Positions 10,039 to 19,011 of a stretch of 64,000 bases of DNA are shown here, piece by piece (positions within the stretch are counted from its first letter, which is position 1; the number at the start of each line of letters is the position of its first letter). The DNA is from Sulfitobacter aestuariivivens (GTDB taxonomy: Bacteria; Pseudomonadota; Alphaproteobacteria; Rhodobacterales; Rhodobacteraceae), in the NCBI RefSeq assembly GCF_014763045.1, contig NZ_JACTAG010000002.1:620001-684000 (forward strand), read 5' to 3'. Made by a program: the position numbers and the translations under genes. The notes beneath the pieces were generated by a model. It did no database searches, had not been told where the DNA came from, and was given only the letters and a program-made list of their open reading frames with translations.

Positions 10039-10944
10039 ATGGATCGCCTTACAGAAATGGAAGCCTTCGCCACCGTGGTGGATCAAGGGGGTTTCACGGA
10101 TGCCGCCAAGAAGATGGGGATATCGAAATCCGCCGTCTCCAAGCACGTCTCCTCGCTTGAGGCACGGCTGGGTGCGCGTCTGCTGAATCGCACCACCCGC
10201 CGCGTTTCTCCAACAGAAATTGGTCTTGCCTATTATGACCGCGCCCGCCGTGTGCTGAATGACGCTGGCGAAGCCGATGCGCTTGTCACATCCATGCAAT
10301 CGGCCCCCTCGGGTCTCTTGCGGATTTCCGTTGCGACAGACTTTGGCGTTAACCACCTATCGCCGGTCTTGTCTGAATTTCTGACCGATTTCCCGGACAT
10401 CACCGTGAACATGGTCCTTAACAACCGGTACGTCGAACTGATCAGCGAAGGCTTCGACATGGCCGTGCGGATCGGAGAGTTGGAAGACAGCACTCTGCGC
10501 GCCCGCAAACTGACCGAGACCACCAAACGCATGATTGCAAGCCCGAAGTATTTCAATGACTTCGGCCGCCCCGAAAAGATCGATGATCTGAACGAACACA
10601 AGCTTTTGCACTATTCCAACCAGTCCAGCGGCAACGTCTGGAAATTGACGGCCCCCTCGGGTGAAAAGCGCCAGGTGCGCACCGCCGGCTGGCTGTCGGT
10701 GAATGACGGACAAAGCCTTCTGAACGCGGCGATCTCAGGGCTTGGTATCGCTTACCTGCCAAGTTTCCTTTATTCCGAAGCTATGGAAAAAGGTCTGGTC
10801 GAAGACGCCATTCCCGAATTGCCATTGGAAACACAAGGCATCTACGCCGTCTATCCGCCGGGCCGTTTCACGCAGCCCAAAGTGCGCGCGTTCATCGATT
10901 TTCTGGTCCATGCTTTTGCCGAAAAAGGCCCCAGCGACTGGTAA
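10039..10944 (+). CDS. LysR-family transcriptional regulator
   Basis: The 301-residue protein has an N-terminal winged helix (residues 1-60: MDRLTEMEAFATVVDQGGFTD, then AAKKMGISKSAVSKHVSSLE and LGARLLNRTTRRVSPTEIG). A periplasmic-binding-like effector domain follows from about residue 90 to the end. The start ATG follows AAGAGGAACAGGC, a good ribosome site. It closely resembles the large DhcR/CrgA-like group of LysR proteins. Its target is not evident; the nearest gene upstream encodes a metal transporter on the same strand. It ends at a strong terminator. Confidence 0.93.
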   Translation: MDRLTEMEAFATVVDQGGFTDAAKKMGISKSAVSKHVSSLEARLGARLLNRTTRRVSPTEIGLAYYDRARRVLNDAGEADALVTSMQSAPSGLLRISVATDFGVNHLSPVLSEFLTDFPDITVNMVLNNRYVELISEGFDMAVRIGELEDSTLRARKLTETTKRMIASPKYFNDFGRPEKIDDLNEHKLLHYSNQSSGNVWKLTAPSGEKRQVRTAGWLSVNDGQSLLNAAISGLGIAYLPSFLYSEAMEKGLVEDAIPELPLETQGIYAVYPPGRFTQPKVRAFIDFLVHAFAEKGPSDW

Positions 10945-10978
10945 AAGAACCAACGACACCTCCCTCGGTGTTTGACTT

Positions 10979-11003
10979 CTCCCGGTGCCCCTGGCGCCGG
11001 GAG
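10979..11003 (+). terminator. Strong GC-rich terminator after the LysR gene
   Basis: An 11-bp stem (CTCCCGGTGCC at 10979-10989, GGCGCCGGGAG at 10993-11003, one G-T pair) has a 3-nt loop. It is followed by CCTTTGTCTTT. It separates the LysR gene from the convergent OmpA-type gene and may serve both strands. Confidence 0.8.
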
Positions 11004-11044
11004 CCTTTGTCTTTGCGGAAAGCTACACCGCTGCGCGGTCAGAC

Positions 11045-11977
11045 CTATTCTGCGCGCAACAAAATCACTTCGACACGTCGGTTGGCATCGCGGCCTTTGT
11101 CCTCAAGATTGGATGCGACGGGCGAGAGATACCCCATGCCTTCAGCCTCCATACGGGCACCGTCGATTTCGTAGGCGTCAATCAGACGCTGGCGAACAGA
11201 TTGCGCCCTGCGTTTGGACAGCGCGATGTTTCCAGCCAGCCCGCCCACCGAGTCCGTATGCCCCACCAGGGCGACCTTGATACCGGGCTGCGCCTTGAGA
11301 AAATCCGCAAGGTCGGACAGGGTCGCGAAGGGGCCGGTGCCCAGATCTGCCGATCCGGTCTCAAACTCCAGATCGCGCAATACAAAATGGCCCCTGCCCA
11401 GAAGCTCGCCACTGATGTCTCCCGGTTCTGCGCTGCGGCTGACAGGCACGTCGGCCACGGCGGCGACATCAACCGCACCTTCGCTGAGCTCTCCGGCGTG
11501 GATGATCTGCACATAAGCCGAGGTGGCAGAGGTGCTGGCCAGGACCGTGATGACCTCGCTTGGGGCATCAGTTGCAGGCTTCACTGCGGTGACCATGTGG
11601 TAGGCCCGGATGTTGACGTACATGTTGGGACCGGGCAGTGTTTCGGTTGCAAAGCGAAAGTCAAAACCACCGCAGGCGTCGCCAGCACAGTCGAGCACGA
11701 TCTCATATCCGTTGTCCTGCAACTGCTCTCGCAGGGGCCGCATGACCTGCAAAGGGGTGATGCCCGACGAATCGAGCCGCCAGGCCGCACGCCGCACGTC
11801 CCCCTCGATCGTGAGTTTCGGCACCACTTCACCGTCAAAAACGCCGACGGGTGCGGTGTAGATGTCCGGCGCGGTGTTACGCTCTACGGTCAGCCGCGCG
11901 GTTGCCGGCAGCGCCAGTTCCAGCGCTGCAGCAGGCTGGGTCAACAGCAAAAAAGGAAGGACGATCGATCGGATCAT
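11045..11977 (-). CDS. Periplasmic/outer-membrane protein with C-terminal OmpA domain
   Basis: The 310-residue protein starts with a signal peptide (MIRSIVLPFLLLTQPAAALE). It has an uncharacterised middle of about 165 residues with a short disulfide-like pair (VLDCAGDACGG). The C-terminal OmpA-like peptidoglycan-binding domain runs from about residue 200 to the end, with GHTDSVGGLAGNIALSKRRAQSVR and DANRRVEVILL. It probably links the envelope to peptidoglycan. The start overlaps the stop of the upstream carboxymuconolactone-decarboxylase-like gene by 4 bp, so it is the last gene of a four-gene run from 13990. The N-terminal half is not recognised. Confidence 0.88.
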   Translation of the reverse strand: MIRSIVLPFLLLTQPAAALELALPATARLTVERNTAPDIYTAPVGVFDGEVVPKLTIEGDVRRAAWRLDSSGITPLQVMRPLREQLQDNGYEIVLDCAGDACGGFDFRFATETLPGPNMYVNIRAYHMVTAVKPATDAPSEVITVLASTSATSAYVQIIHAGELSEGAVDVAAVADVPVSRSAEPGDISGELLGRGHFVLRDLEFETGSADLGTGPFATLSDLADFLKAQPGIKVALVGHTDSVGGLAGNIALSKRRAQSVRQRLIDAYEIDGARMEAEGMGYLSPVASNLEDKGRDANRRVEVILLRAE

Positions 11978-12543
11978 CGCGCCTGGGCGTGGTAGCCCTC
12001 GTTTGGTCGCATGTCCGTACCGCTGGCCACACGGTTGGTCATGTTGAAAAAGGCCGCGACGGCTGTGATGTCAAAGATATCACGGTCCGAAAATCCATGT
12101 GCGCGCAGCGCGTCTCTATCGCCTTCCACCACATTCGCGCTTTCCTTGGTAAGCTTGACCGCGAAATCCAGCATGGCCATCTGGCGCGCGTCGATAGCGG
12201 CGACTTTGTAGTTCATCACCAGGGCCTCGCCCAGCGCGGGATCACCTGAAAGCTGACGCACCGCAGCCCCGTGTGCGACTAGGCAATAGTAGCACTTGTT
12301 GACCGACGACACCGCGACCGCGATCATCTCGCGCTCGAGCTTGGTCAGGACGCTGTCGCCCAGCATCAGGTCGTTGTACATCGCCGTAAACGTATTCAGC
12401 TTGTCGATATCAAAGGCGTAGGCTTGCAGGACGTTTGGCACCATCCCAAGCTTCTCGCGGCAGATATCGAAATACTTTTGTGTGTCTTCCGGCAAAGGAT
12501 CGACCATGGGCAGATTAAGGGCAGTCGGGTTTGCGTTGGCCAT
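11974..12543 (-). CDS. AhpD-like / carboxymuconolactone decarboxylase family peroxidase-related protein
   Basis: The start ATG at 12543 is preceded by AAGGAG with ideal spacing; the longer frame adds only eight residues overlapping the previous gene. The 189-residue protein has the AhpD core motif, NKCYYCLVAHG, with Cys84, Cys87 and His91, the CxxC-x3-H redox/proton-relay set. A single CMD domain with a flanking ADP-ribose-like LGMVPNVLQAYA segment matches the uncharacterised peroxidase-related group (alkylhydroperoxidase-like). It should be a cytoplasmic thiol peroxidase or a reductant for one. It overlaps the OmpA-type gene downstream. Confidence 0.92.
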   Translation of the reverse strand: MANANPTALNLPMVDPLPEDTQKYFDICREKLGMVPNVLQAYAFDIDKLNTFTAMYNDLMLGDSVLTKLEREMIAVAVSSVNKCYYCLVAHGAAVRQLSGDPALGEALVMNYKVAAIDARQMAMLDFAVKLTKESANVVEGDRDALRAHGFSDRDIFDITAVAAFFNMTNRVASGTDMRPNEGYHAQAR

Positions 12544-12554
12544 GGCAGGCTCCT

Positions 12555-13274
12555 TCACTGGGCGCATTGGCGATAATGATACTGGCCCGCTGGGGTAAAG
12601 CCTAGCGCCTGATAAAGCGCATTGGCGGCAATGTTCCGTTCAACGCACAGGACACTGATGTAGTCGGCGCCGTGCGCCTGCGCCCAAAAGGCCGCCCGGC
12701 GCATCATCCAGACGGCAACACCCTGCCTGCGCTGGTGAGACAATACCTCAACCGCGTGAACCATACAGACACCATTGTGCACTGCGGCAAAAGCCGCTCC
12801 TGCAGGTTTTTCATTCCACCGCGCCAAAATCCCGGTCTTGGTTTTCGCCCGCGCCATCACATCCAGCCGCGCTGGGCCGATACCGCCCTTGGCCCAGATC
12901 TCTGCCATGATCGCCAATGGTTCCCAGATGGTGAAGGCCGTAACGCGCGGGATTGGCACATCTGTCAGCTGTGCGATCGGCAGGGTATAGAGCGTGACAG
13001 GGTCCACAATGCCATAGCCTCGCTGCGCGAGAGCCTTATCAAGCGTCTCATCGCCCGCACGGATCATGAAAAGCGGGGTCTGTCCCATTGCCGTCATTCC
13101 GGCCTCTGCAACGTCGATGGTGTCGACTGCTGTGCTGCGCGCGGATGTCGCCGCTGAAACCCGTTTGCCCCCGCCCTTCCCTTCGCGAAATGTCCAGGGC
13201 CCGTCGTCCCACTGCCGGGCCGCGGGCCAGGTCGCATCGCAGATTTCAAAAAGCTCTGAGGCTGTCGGTTTCAT
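12555..13274 (-). CDS. GNAT-family acetyltransferase
   Basis: The 239-residue protein has a divergent N-terminal half (residues 1-120) and a C-terminal acetyl-CoA domain: VHAVEVLSHQRRQGVAVWMMRRAAFWA carries the Q/R-x-x-G-x-x pyrophosphate loop, and NIAANALYQALGF is the terminal motif. The CinA-like gene upstream overlaps its start by 4 bp, so the two are coupled. The AhpD-like gene starts 11 bp after its stop. The substrate is unknown. Confidence 0.87.
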   Translation of the reverse strand: MKPTASELFEICDATWPAARQWDDGPWTFREGKGGGKRVSAATSARSTAVDTIDVAEAGMTAMGQTPLFMIRAGDETLDKALAQRGYGIVDPVTLYTLPIAQLTDVPIPRVTAFTIWEPLAIMAEIWAKGGIGPARLDVMARAKTKTGILARWNEKPAGAAFAAVHNGVCMVHAVEVLSHQRRQGVAVWMMRRAAFWAQAHGADYISVLCVERNIAANALYQALGFTPAGQYHYRQCAQ

Positions 13275-13990
13275 GAAAATGCGGCGCCAAGCAGAGCAAT
13301 GGCGGCTTCGACGTCGTCGGAATCATTGCCACGAATAACCACATGCGCGCCGTACTTCCCGTCTTTCTGAAAGGGATACGATCCCAATGACAGCAGCGGG
13401 AATTGCGCGGCGATGTCCTTAAGCGGCCCGGCAATGTCGCCCTCACCGCGATCAATGCGGATGGTCTTGCTGATCAGTGGCGCGCCGCCTGACAATGTGG
13501 GCAGCACGCTTTCAACCATGGCCTCAAACACCGAAGGCACACCTGCCATCACATGCACGTTCTCCAGCTTGAAGCCCGGCGCGGCGGATACCGGATTTTC
13601 GATCAGATCTGCGCCTTGCGGAATGCGCGCCATGCGCAGCCGCGCTTCATTCAGCTCTGTTCCCGCCTTTTTGTAGTGCGCGGCAAGGATCTCGCGGGCA
13701 TCCGCGCGGACGTCAATCTCGCGGCTGAATGCCGCAGCGATGCAGTCGGCTGTGATATCATCATGGGTCGGACCAATCCCGCCGCTCGTAAAGACGTGAT
13801 CATACATCTGACTGAGTTGCTGAACTGCCGCGATGATCACCCCGTGTTCATCCCCGATGACGCGCACTTCACGCAAATCAATCCCGATCTCGCTCAGCCG
13901 CCCCGCAAGATAATGCATGTTGGAATCTCGTGTCCGGCCTGACAGGATTTCGTCGCCGATCACCAGCATGGCAGCAGTAGGGTTGGACAT
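13271..13990 (-). CDS. CinA-like molybdopterin-binding domain protein
   Basis: The start ATG at 13990 follows AAGGAGAGAACC and begins MSNPTAAMLVIGDEILSGR, the usual CinA/MoaB-like opening. The 239-residue protein contains only the MoCF-type domain (TSGGIGPTHDDIT is the conserved loop) and a short C-terminal tail. The nicotinamide-nucleotide amidohydrolase domain of full-length CinA (about 400 residues) is absent. Stand-alone versions are frequent in alphaproteobacteria, and some are annotated as competence/damage-inducible or FAD-diphosphatase-like proteins. It heads a four-gene minus-strand run (CinA-like, GNAT, AhpD-like, OmpA-type) and is divergent from sfsA (49 bp). Confidence 0.92.
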   Translation of the reverse strand: MSNPTAAMLVIGDEILSGRTRDSNMHYLAGRLSEIGIDLREVRVIGDEHGVIIAAVQQLSQMYDHVFTSGGIGPTHDDITADCIAAAFSREIDVRADAREILAAHYKKAGTELNEARLRMARIPQGADLIENPVSAAPGFKLENVHVMAGVPSVFEAMVESVLPTLSGGAPLISKTIRIDRGEGDIAGPLKDIAAQFPLLSLGSYPFQKDGKYGAHVVIRGNDSDDVEAAIALLGAAFS

Positions 13991-14039
13991 ACCGGTTCTC
14001 TCCTTGAGCATTCGATTGCCCCGGTATAGGCCCCGCCCC

Positions 14040-14753
14040 ATGCGCTTTCAAACCGATCTTGTTCCCGCACGTCTGATCCGACGGTACAAACGCTTTCTCG
14101 CTGATTGTACGCTGGAGGATGGCCGGGAGGTAACGGCCCACTGTGCCAACCCCGGATCAATGATGGGGCTTGCAGCACCCGGAACGCGAATTTGGCTTGA
14201 ACCCAATGACGATCCAAAGAAAAAGCTGAAATATGGCTGGCGTCTGGTAGATCACGAGAACGGGCACTTTACTGGCGTTGACACCTCTTTGCCCAACCGG
14301 GCTCTGAAAGCGGCGCTCATGGCGCGCGAGGTTTCAGCGCTTGCCGACTATACGCATGTGCGCCCTGAAATGAGATACGGTCAGAACTCCCGCATCGACT
14401 TTCTTTTGACCGGCGATGGTCTGCCAGACGCATACGTCGAGGTGAAATCAGTGACACTGAACCGCACACCGGGCCTTGCCGAATTCCCTGACAGTGTAAC
14501 CGCGCGGGGCACCAAGCACTTGCACGAACTGGCGCAGATGGCACAGGCAGGCAAACGCGCCGTCCTTTTGTATCTCGTGCAGCGCACCGATTGCACCAAA
14601 TTTGCGATGGCAGCGGATATTGACCCTGCCTATGCCGCCGCTCACTCCGCCGCCACGGCATCGGGGCTGGAAACTCTTTGCCTTGGCACCCATATCACGC
14701 CCAACGCGATCACATTGGATGCCCCTCTGGCCCTTGTGGAACCTGCGCGTTAA
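14040..14753 (+). CDS. sfsA: Sugar fermentation stimulation protein SfsA
   Basis: The start at 14040 (MRFQTDLVPARLIRRYKRF) matches the family N-terminus; the upstream in-frame extension lies in the divergent promoter and the CinA-like gene. The 237-residue protein shows HCANPGSM, the nuclease-like core RIDFLL...YVEVKSVTL with acidic Asp and Glu-x-Lys residues (PD-(D/E)xK-type fold) and FPDSVTARGTKHLHEL. SfsA binds DNA in E. coli; its biochemical role is poorly known. Map follows 20 bp downstream and is likely in the same transcript. Confidence 0.95.
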   Translation: MRFQTDLVPARLIRRYKRFLADCTLEDGREVTAHCANPGSMMGLAAPGTRIWLEPNDDPKKKLKYGWRLVDHENGHFTGVDTSLPNRALKAALMAREVSALADYTHVRPEMRYGQNSRIDFLLTGDGLPDAYVEVKSVTLNRTPGLAEFPDSVTARGTKHLHELAQMAQAGKRAVLLYLVQRTDCTKFAMAADIDPAYAAAHSAATASGLETLCLGTHITPNAITLDAPLALVEPAR

Positions 14754-14773
14754 GAGAGAGAGAGACAATTTCA

Positions 14774-15601
14774 ATGGAGAGACCGGTGAACACCCCACAC
14801 CGTGGCCGCCAGACAAGGGACGGCATCCGCATTTACGACCCATCAGACTATGCAGGCATGCATGCCGCAGGGCGTCTTGCCGCGACCATCCTGGATGAGA
14901 TCGCCGAACATGTCTTTGTCGGCCAGACCACCGGTGAGATTGACCGCATCATTGAGGAAAAGGTGGAGGCCGCCGGGGCGAAATCGGCCACAATCGGCTA
15001 TAAGGGGTACAAACACGCGTCATGCATTTCGGTAAACCACGTGGTTTGCCATGGCATCCCCGGCGATAAAAAGCTCAAGGATGGCGATATTTTGAATATC
15101 GACGTGACTGTGATTGTGGACGGCTGGTTTGGCGACACGTCGCGGATGTATGTGGCCGGAAAACTGCCGCGCAAGGCAGAGCGGCTGATCAACGTCACCC
15201 ACGATGCGTTGATACGCGGGATCGAAGTGGTCAAGCCCGGCAATACGTTCGGCGACATTGGCCACGCAATCCAGACTTTCGTGGAAAGCCATCGCATGTC
15301 CGTCGTCACCGATTTTTGCGGACATGGGCTGGGTCAGGTATTCCACGCGCCGCCCAACGTCTTGCATTACGGCCGCCCGGGCACCGGCGCCGTGTTGGAG
15401 CCGGGCATGTTCTTCACCATTGAACCCATGGTCAATCTGGGCCGTGCGGAAACCAAAACACTCGCAGACGACTGGACCGCCGTGACACGCGACAAGAGCC
15501 TCTCTGCGCAGTTCGAACATTCGGTCGGCGTGACGAATGACGGCGTGGAAATTTTTACCCTTTCCCCCGCAGGCAGGTTCCATCCGACATACGAAAGCTG
15601 A
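14774..15601 (+). CDS. map: Type I methionine aminopeptidase
   Basis: The ATG at 14774 sits after a purine-rich GAGAGAGAGAG stretch; a GTG 12 bp further in is an alternative. The 275-residue protein has the pita-bread fold with its five metal ligands visible: Asp in NIDVTVIVDG, Asp in GWFGDTSRM, His in GHGLGQVFH, Glu in TIEPM and Glu in QFEHSVGV. It removes the initiator Met from nascent proteins. The N-terminal extension of about 20 residues (RGRQTRDGIRIYD) is usual in this group of bacteria. It is downstream of sfsA on the same strand. Confidence 0.96.
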   Translation: MERPVNTPHRGRQTRDGIRIYDPSDYAGMHAAGRLAATILDEIAEHVFVGQTTGEIDRIIEEKVEAAGAKSATIGYKGYKHASCISVNHVVCHGIPGDKKLKDGDILNIDVTVIVDGWFGDTSRMYVAGKLPRKAERLINVTHDALIRGIEVVKPGNTFGDIGHAIQTFVESHRMSVVTDFCGHGLGQVFHAPPNVLHYGRPGTGAVLEPGMFFTIEPMVNLGRAETKTLADDWTAVTRDKSLSAQFEHSVGVTNDGVEIFTLSPAGRFHPTYES

Positions 15602-15638
15602 CGGGGTTCACAGCACAGGCCATCCGCCAATGGCGCGC

Positions 15639-15830
15639 CTATCCGGATTCGTCCCGGGCGAGCCGCTTCATCAGCAAGGACAGAACCGTCTCTCCGGCCA
15701 ACGGGGTGACCGCGTCAACGATAAAAACCGGCGCCCCGAAAGGCTGCGGTTTGGGCAACGTGATCTGTGGTGCCTTTTTATTGGGAACGCGCCCCACAAG
15801 GGGTACGCCTGATACGCTGACATCGCTCAT
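15639..15830 (-). CDS. Possible small hypothetical protein (63 residues)
   Basis: This frame is the only candidate gene in the 346-bp gap between map and the aminotransferase gene. The product begins MSDVSVSGVPLVGRVPNKK and has a proline-rich N-terminal half and a C-terminal amphipathic helix (LSLLMKRLARDE). There is no signal peptide or membrane segment and no strong ribosome site (only GGGG before the ATG). No family is recognised. It could be a chance frame. Confidence 0.4.
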   Translation of the reverse strand: MSDVSVSGVPLVGRVPNKKAPQITLPKPQPFGAPVFIVDAVTPLAGETVLSLLMKRLARDESG

Positions 15831-15947
15831 ACCCCAAACTTAGCACGGCCTTGCAAAAGGGCAACGCACCCGCCGCTGTGCCAACTAGGTAAGGACTATT
15901 GCCATAAATAAGAAAACGTGCTCATGCTTCCCATGGGAGGAATTGCC

Positions 15948-17162
15948 ATGAACTGGACCGATGTCTTTGCGACGCGCACGTTGCGCATGAAAGCGAGCGA
16001 GATCCGTGAACTTCTCAAGCTATTGAACCAGCCCGATATCATTTCGTTCGGGGGTGGCATTCCCGATCCTGATCTCTTTCCGACAGCGGCATTTCAGGAC
16101 GCGATTGTCTCAGCACTTAACCCGGGGAACGAGAGCAGCGCGCTTCAATACTCCGTATCCGAAGGATATGGCCCGCTGCGGGATTGGCTGGCGACCCATA
16201 TGACAGCGCTGGGCATTCCCTGCGTGCGTGACAACATCATGATTACATCCGGCTCTCAGCAGGCGCTGGATTATCTGGGCAAGCTGCTGCTTTCACCCGG
16301 CGATACCGCCCTGATCGGCTGGCCCACGTACCTTGGTGCCCTCGGCGCTTTCAACGCATATGAGCCGCACTACGACCGCCTCGACCCCGGCAGCAATCGT
16401 AGTGCTGAGGATTATGCACAGACCGCACAATCGAAGGGCGGACGCGTCAAGTTCGCCTATGCTTCTGTTGATTTCGCCAACCCGACGGGCAAGACGCTGG
16501 ATCTAAGCGAACGCGGTGCGATACTTGATCTTGCCGAGACCCTGGACATTGCGGTGATTGAAGACGCCGCCTATCAAGCGCTGCGCTTTGATGGCGAAGC
16601 AATCCCGCCGATGCTGGCGTTGGAGATTGCGCGCAAGGGCAATATCGAGGCGTGTCGCACCCTTTATTGTGGGAGCTTTTCCAAGACCCTGGCCCCGGGC
16701 CTGCGTGTCGGCTGGGTGTGCGGCGCGGCACAGGTGATCTCGCAGCTTGTGCTGACCAAACAGGCCGCAGACCTTCATTCCGCGACCCTCAATCAGATGG
16801 CAATTGAAACGGTTGCCTCAACCATTTTCGACCAGCACACAGGGATGCTGCGCCAGACATACAAGGCCCGCCGTGATGCCATGCTGGCAGCATTATCAGC
16901 GCAGATGCCAGAGGGCGTGGAATGGACGCGTCCCGAAGGCGGTATGTTCATTTGGGTCACCCTGCCCCCGGGCATGGACGCCGCAGAGGTTTTGCAACAT
17001 GCGCTGACCCACCAAAGGGTGGCGTTCGTGCCCGGACAGGCATTCCATGCCGATGGTTCTGGCGCGAATACGCTGCGGCTGAGCTTCTCGCTCGCGGACG
17101 AGGCCGAAATTTCAGAAGGCATTTCCCGCCTGGGGCAGGCAATTCGCGCCGTGCGGGGATAG
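15948..17162 (+). CDS. PLP-dependent aminotransferase (class I fold, LysN/2-aminoadipate or MocR-C-terminal type)
   Basis: The ATG at 15948 is preceded by GGGAGGAATTGCC, an excellent ribosome site. The 404-residue protein begins with helix MKASEIRELLKLLNQPDIISFGGGIPDP, as in 2-aminoadipate/aromatic aminotransferases. The PLP lysine lies in GSFSKTLAPGLRVGW, and the phosphate-binding TSGSQQALD and cofactor-ring DFANPTGKTL/IEDAAY segments are clear. It lacks the MocR DNA-binding domain. It transfers an amino group from a 2-amino acid to 2-oxoglutarate or a similar keto acid; the substrate is not fixed. It is convergent with rsmD (2-bp gap). Confidence 0.93.
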   Translation: MNWTDVFATRTLRMKASEIRELLKLLNQPDIISFGGGIPDPDLFPTAAFQDAIVSALNPGNESSALQYSVSEGYGPLRDWLATHMTALGIPCVRDNIMITSGSQQALDYLGKLLLSPGDTALIGWPTYLGALGAFNAYEPHYDRLDPGSNRSAEDYAQTAQSKGGRVKFAYASVDFANPTGKTLDLSERGAILDLAETLDIAVIEDAAYQALRFDGEAIPPMLALEIARKGNIEACRTLYCGSFSKTLAPGLRVGWVCGAAQVISQLVLTKQAADLHSATLNQMAIETVASTIFDQHTGMLRQTYKARRDAMLAALSAQMPEGVEWTRPEGGMFIWVTLPPGMDAAEVLQHALTHQRVAFVPGQAFHADGSGANTLRLSFSLADEAEISEGISRLGQAIRAVRG

Positions 17163-17164
17163 GC

Positions 17165-17716
17165 TCAGTTTCGCTGCAGCAGCGTGACGTGGGTGTCCCC
17201 GAATTTTCGCTTGTCGACGCGCTCAAATCCTTCGGTCGCGTTCTGGGGCGCGTTCTCTTCCCAGACCACGATCGCATCCTGCGCCAGCCAACCGCCTTGC
17301 AAAGCAGTGGCAATCGCGCGGTTTCCCATTTCCTTGCCATATGGCGGGTCCAAAAAGATCAGATCGAACGGCGCATGCGGCCACGCCCCCAACCGTGTGG
17401 CGTCATTGCGCATCAGCGTGGTCTGCTCGTCGACGCCCAGCTTTCGGATGTTTTCGCCAATCAACCGCTGCCCGACGCGACCGTTCTCAACAAAACAGAC
17501 CTGGCGCGCGCCGCGCGACAAGGCTTCGAGCCCCAGCGCGCCGGTGCCCGCAAAGAGGTCCAGCACCCGGGCACCATCGATCACGTCTCGGTGGATCAGC
17601 ATGGAAAAAAGGCTTTCGCGCACCCGGTCGGATGTCGGCCGCAGGTGTGCACCCTTGTCGCCCTTACCGACATTGGCCAGCGCTGTACCGCGAAATTTTC
17701 CCGCGATGATCCTCAC
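17165..17716 (-). CDS. rsmD: 16S rRNA (guanine966-N2)-methyltransferase
   Basis: The 183-residue SAM-dependent methyltransferase starts MRIIAGKFRG and has RPTSDRVRESLFSML, both characteristic of RsmD. Motif I is VLDLFAGTGALGLEALSRGA, and motif IV is FLDPPYGK, the N-methylating DPPY sequence. It modifies G966 of 16S rRNA. The stop of the upstream flavoprotein gene overlaps its start by 4 bp. Confidence 0.95.
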   Translation of the reverse strand: MRIIAGKFRGTALANVGKGDKGAHLRPTSDRVRESLFSMLIHRDVIDGARVLDLFAGTGALGLEALSRGARQVCFVENGRVGQRLIGENIRKLGVDEQTTLMRNDATRLGAWPHAPFDLIFLDPPYGKEMGNRAIATALQGGWLAQDAIVVWEENAPQNATEGFERVDKRKFGDTHVTLLQRN

Positions 17717-18921
17717 GACTTGAGCAGCGCCTTTAGATCAGTGGCCGGGTCCCCAACGGCATCCGGATCCGGCGATTTACCCGCCTCAATGAGGCGCTTT
17801 CCCACCATGTATCCCCGCGGATCATTCGCCGCGTCAACGGCCAAAAGCTGGTCACCCCTGTAATACCAGAACGACACGCTGTTCCCGTCGGCCCGGCGTG
17901 TGACGACAGTGTCATAGCCGGTATTAAGCCCTGCGATCTGCAGTTTCACGTTGTATTGATCGGACCAGAACCATGGCTTGGCGACGTAATCCTTGTCTGC
18001 GCCCATAATGTTTTCTGCCACCACCTCAGCCTGATCAATCGCATTGGGCACTGATTCCAGCCGGATCCGCCCACCCTTGTAAGGAAAGGATGTGCAGTCT
18101 CCGGCGGCCCATACACTTGGGGCGGAGGTCCGCCCCAGTGCATCCACCGCGATTCCGTTATCAAGTTTGAGCCCCGCAGCCTCGGCCAGCGCAACATCGG
18201 GCGCGATGCCGACGCCACAGATAACAAAATCGGTCTCGATCACGGTGCCGTCTGCCAGCTCTGCGCCGGTCACATGTCCTTCACCGATAAACCGCATGAG
18301 CCCGACACCTTCGCGAATATCAACGCCACGGGTGCGATGCAGATCGCGAAAAAAGTCGCTGGTCTGCGGCGCGGCAACCCTTTGCAGTATCCGTTCTGCC
18401 GCCTCAACCAATGTAACCTTGAGACCGCGCTTGGCGGCCACTGCCGCAGCCTCCAACCCGATGTAGCCCCCGCCGACAATCAGCAGACGTTTCGCAACTT
18501 CAAAACGTGGCGCCATCGCGTCCACATCCGCCAGATCGCGAACGACGAATACCCCGTCCAATTCGCCCCCGATACGGGCGGGCAAGCGGCGCGGGATCGA
18601 CCCGGTGGTCAGCACCAGATCGTCATAACTTATCACGTCATGCGCTGTAGTGACCGTCCTGGCATCTGTGTCGATGGCCTGAACACGCGTATTCAACCGC
18701 AAATCAATCTGCTGGTCGGTGTAAAAACTTTCGGGCCGCAGGAATAACCGCTCTAGCGCCATATCTCCCAACAGATAGGCCTTGGAAAGCGGTGGGCGCT
18801 GGTAGGGCGGTTGTGGCTCTGCCCCGATGAGGGTGATCTGGCCGTCGAAATCACCATTGCGCAGTTTGGCAACACAAGACGATCCCGCCTGCCCTGCACC
18901 GATCACAACCACATGTGTCAT
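17713..18921 (-). CDS. FAD-dependent ferredoxin/rubredoxin reductase-like oxidoreductase
   Basis: The 402-residue flavoprotein has an N-terminal FAD fold (VVIGAGQAGSSCVAKLR), an NAD(P)H fold near residue 145 (LLIVGGGYIGLEAAAVAAKRG) and the second FAD motif VWAAGDCTSFPYKGG. The PPYQRPPLSKAYLLG segment at residues 38-52 is characteristic of class I ferredoxin reductases of P450 or aromatic dioxygenase systems (putidaredoxin/rhodocoxin reductase). No ferredoxin, P450 or oxygenase gene is nearby, so the electron acceptor is unknown. It is coupled to rsmD by a 4-bp overlap. It is divergent from the peroxiredoxin gene, with 90 bp between. Confidence 0.92.
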   Translation of the reverse strand: MTHVVVIGAGQAGSSCVAKLRNGDFDGQITLIGAEPQPPYQRPPLSKAYLLGDMALERLFLRPESFYTDQQIDLRLNTRVQAIDTDARTVTTAHDVISYDDLVLTTGSIPRRLPARIGGELDGVFVVRDLADVDAMAPRFEVAKRLLIVGGGYIGLEAAAVAAKRGLKVTLVEAAERILQRVAAPQTSDFFRDLHRTRGVDIREGVGLMRFIGEGHVTGAELADGTVIETDFVICGVGIAPDVALAEAAGLKLDNGIAVDALGRTSAPSVWAAGDCTSFPYKGGRIRLESVPNAIDQAEVVAENIMGADKDYVAKPWFWSDQYNVKLQIAGLNTGYDTVVTRRADGNSVSFWYYRGDQLLAVDAANDPRGYMVGKRLIEAGKSPDPDAVGDPATDLKALLKS

Positions 18922-19011
18922 GCTACTTTCCCTCGAATGTTGTGGTCCTTGGTCAGGGTGAAACCTATATGTCCATCAACGACAAATACAATCGCTAGAA
19001 AGGCAAAGCCC

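Noticed and set aside
10001..10040. Possible -35 (TTGACC) for the LysR gene
   Set aside because: No -10 at a workable distance (ACACAC at 17 bp), so not listed as a promoter.
14040..14140. CRISPR-like or tandem repeats anywhere in the window
   Set aside because: No regularly spaced direct repeats were found by eye; GC-rich lookalikes in coding DNA were judged chance.
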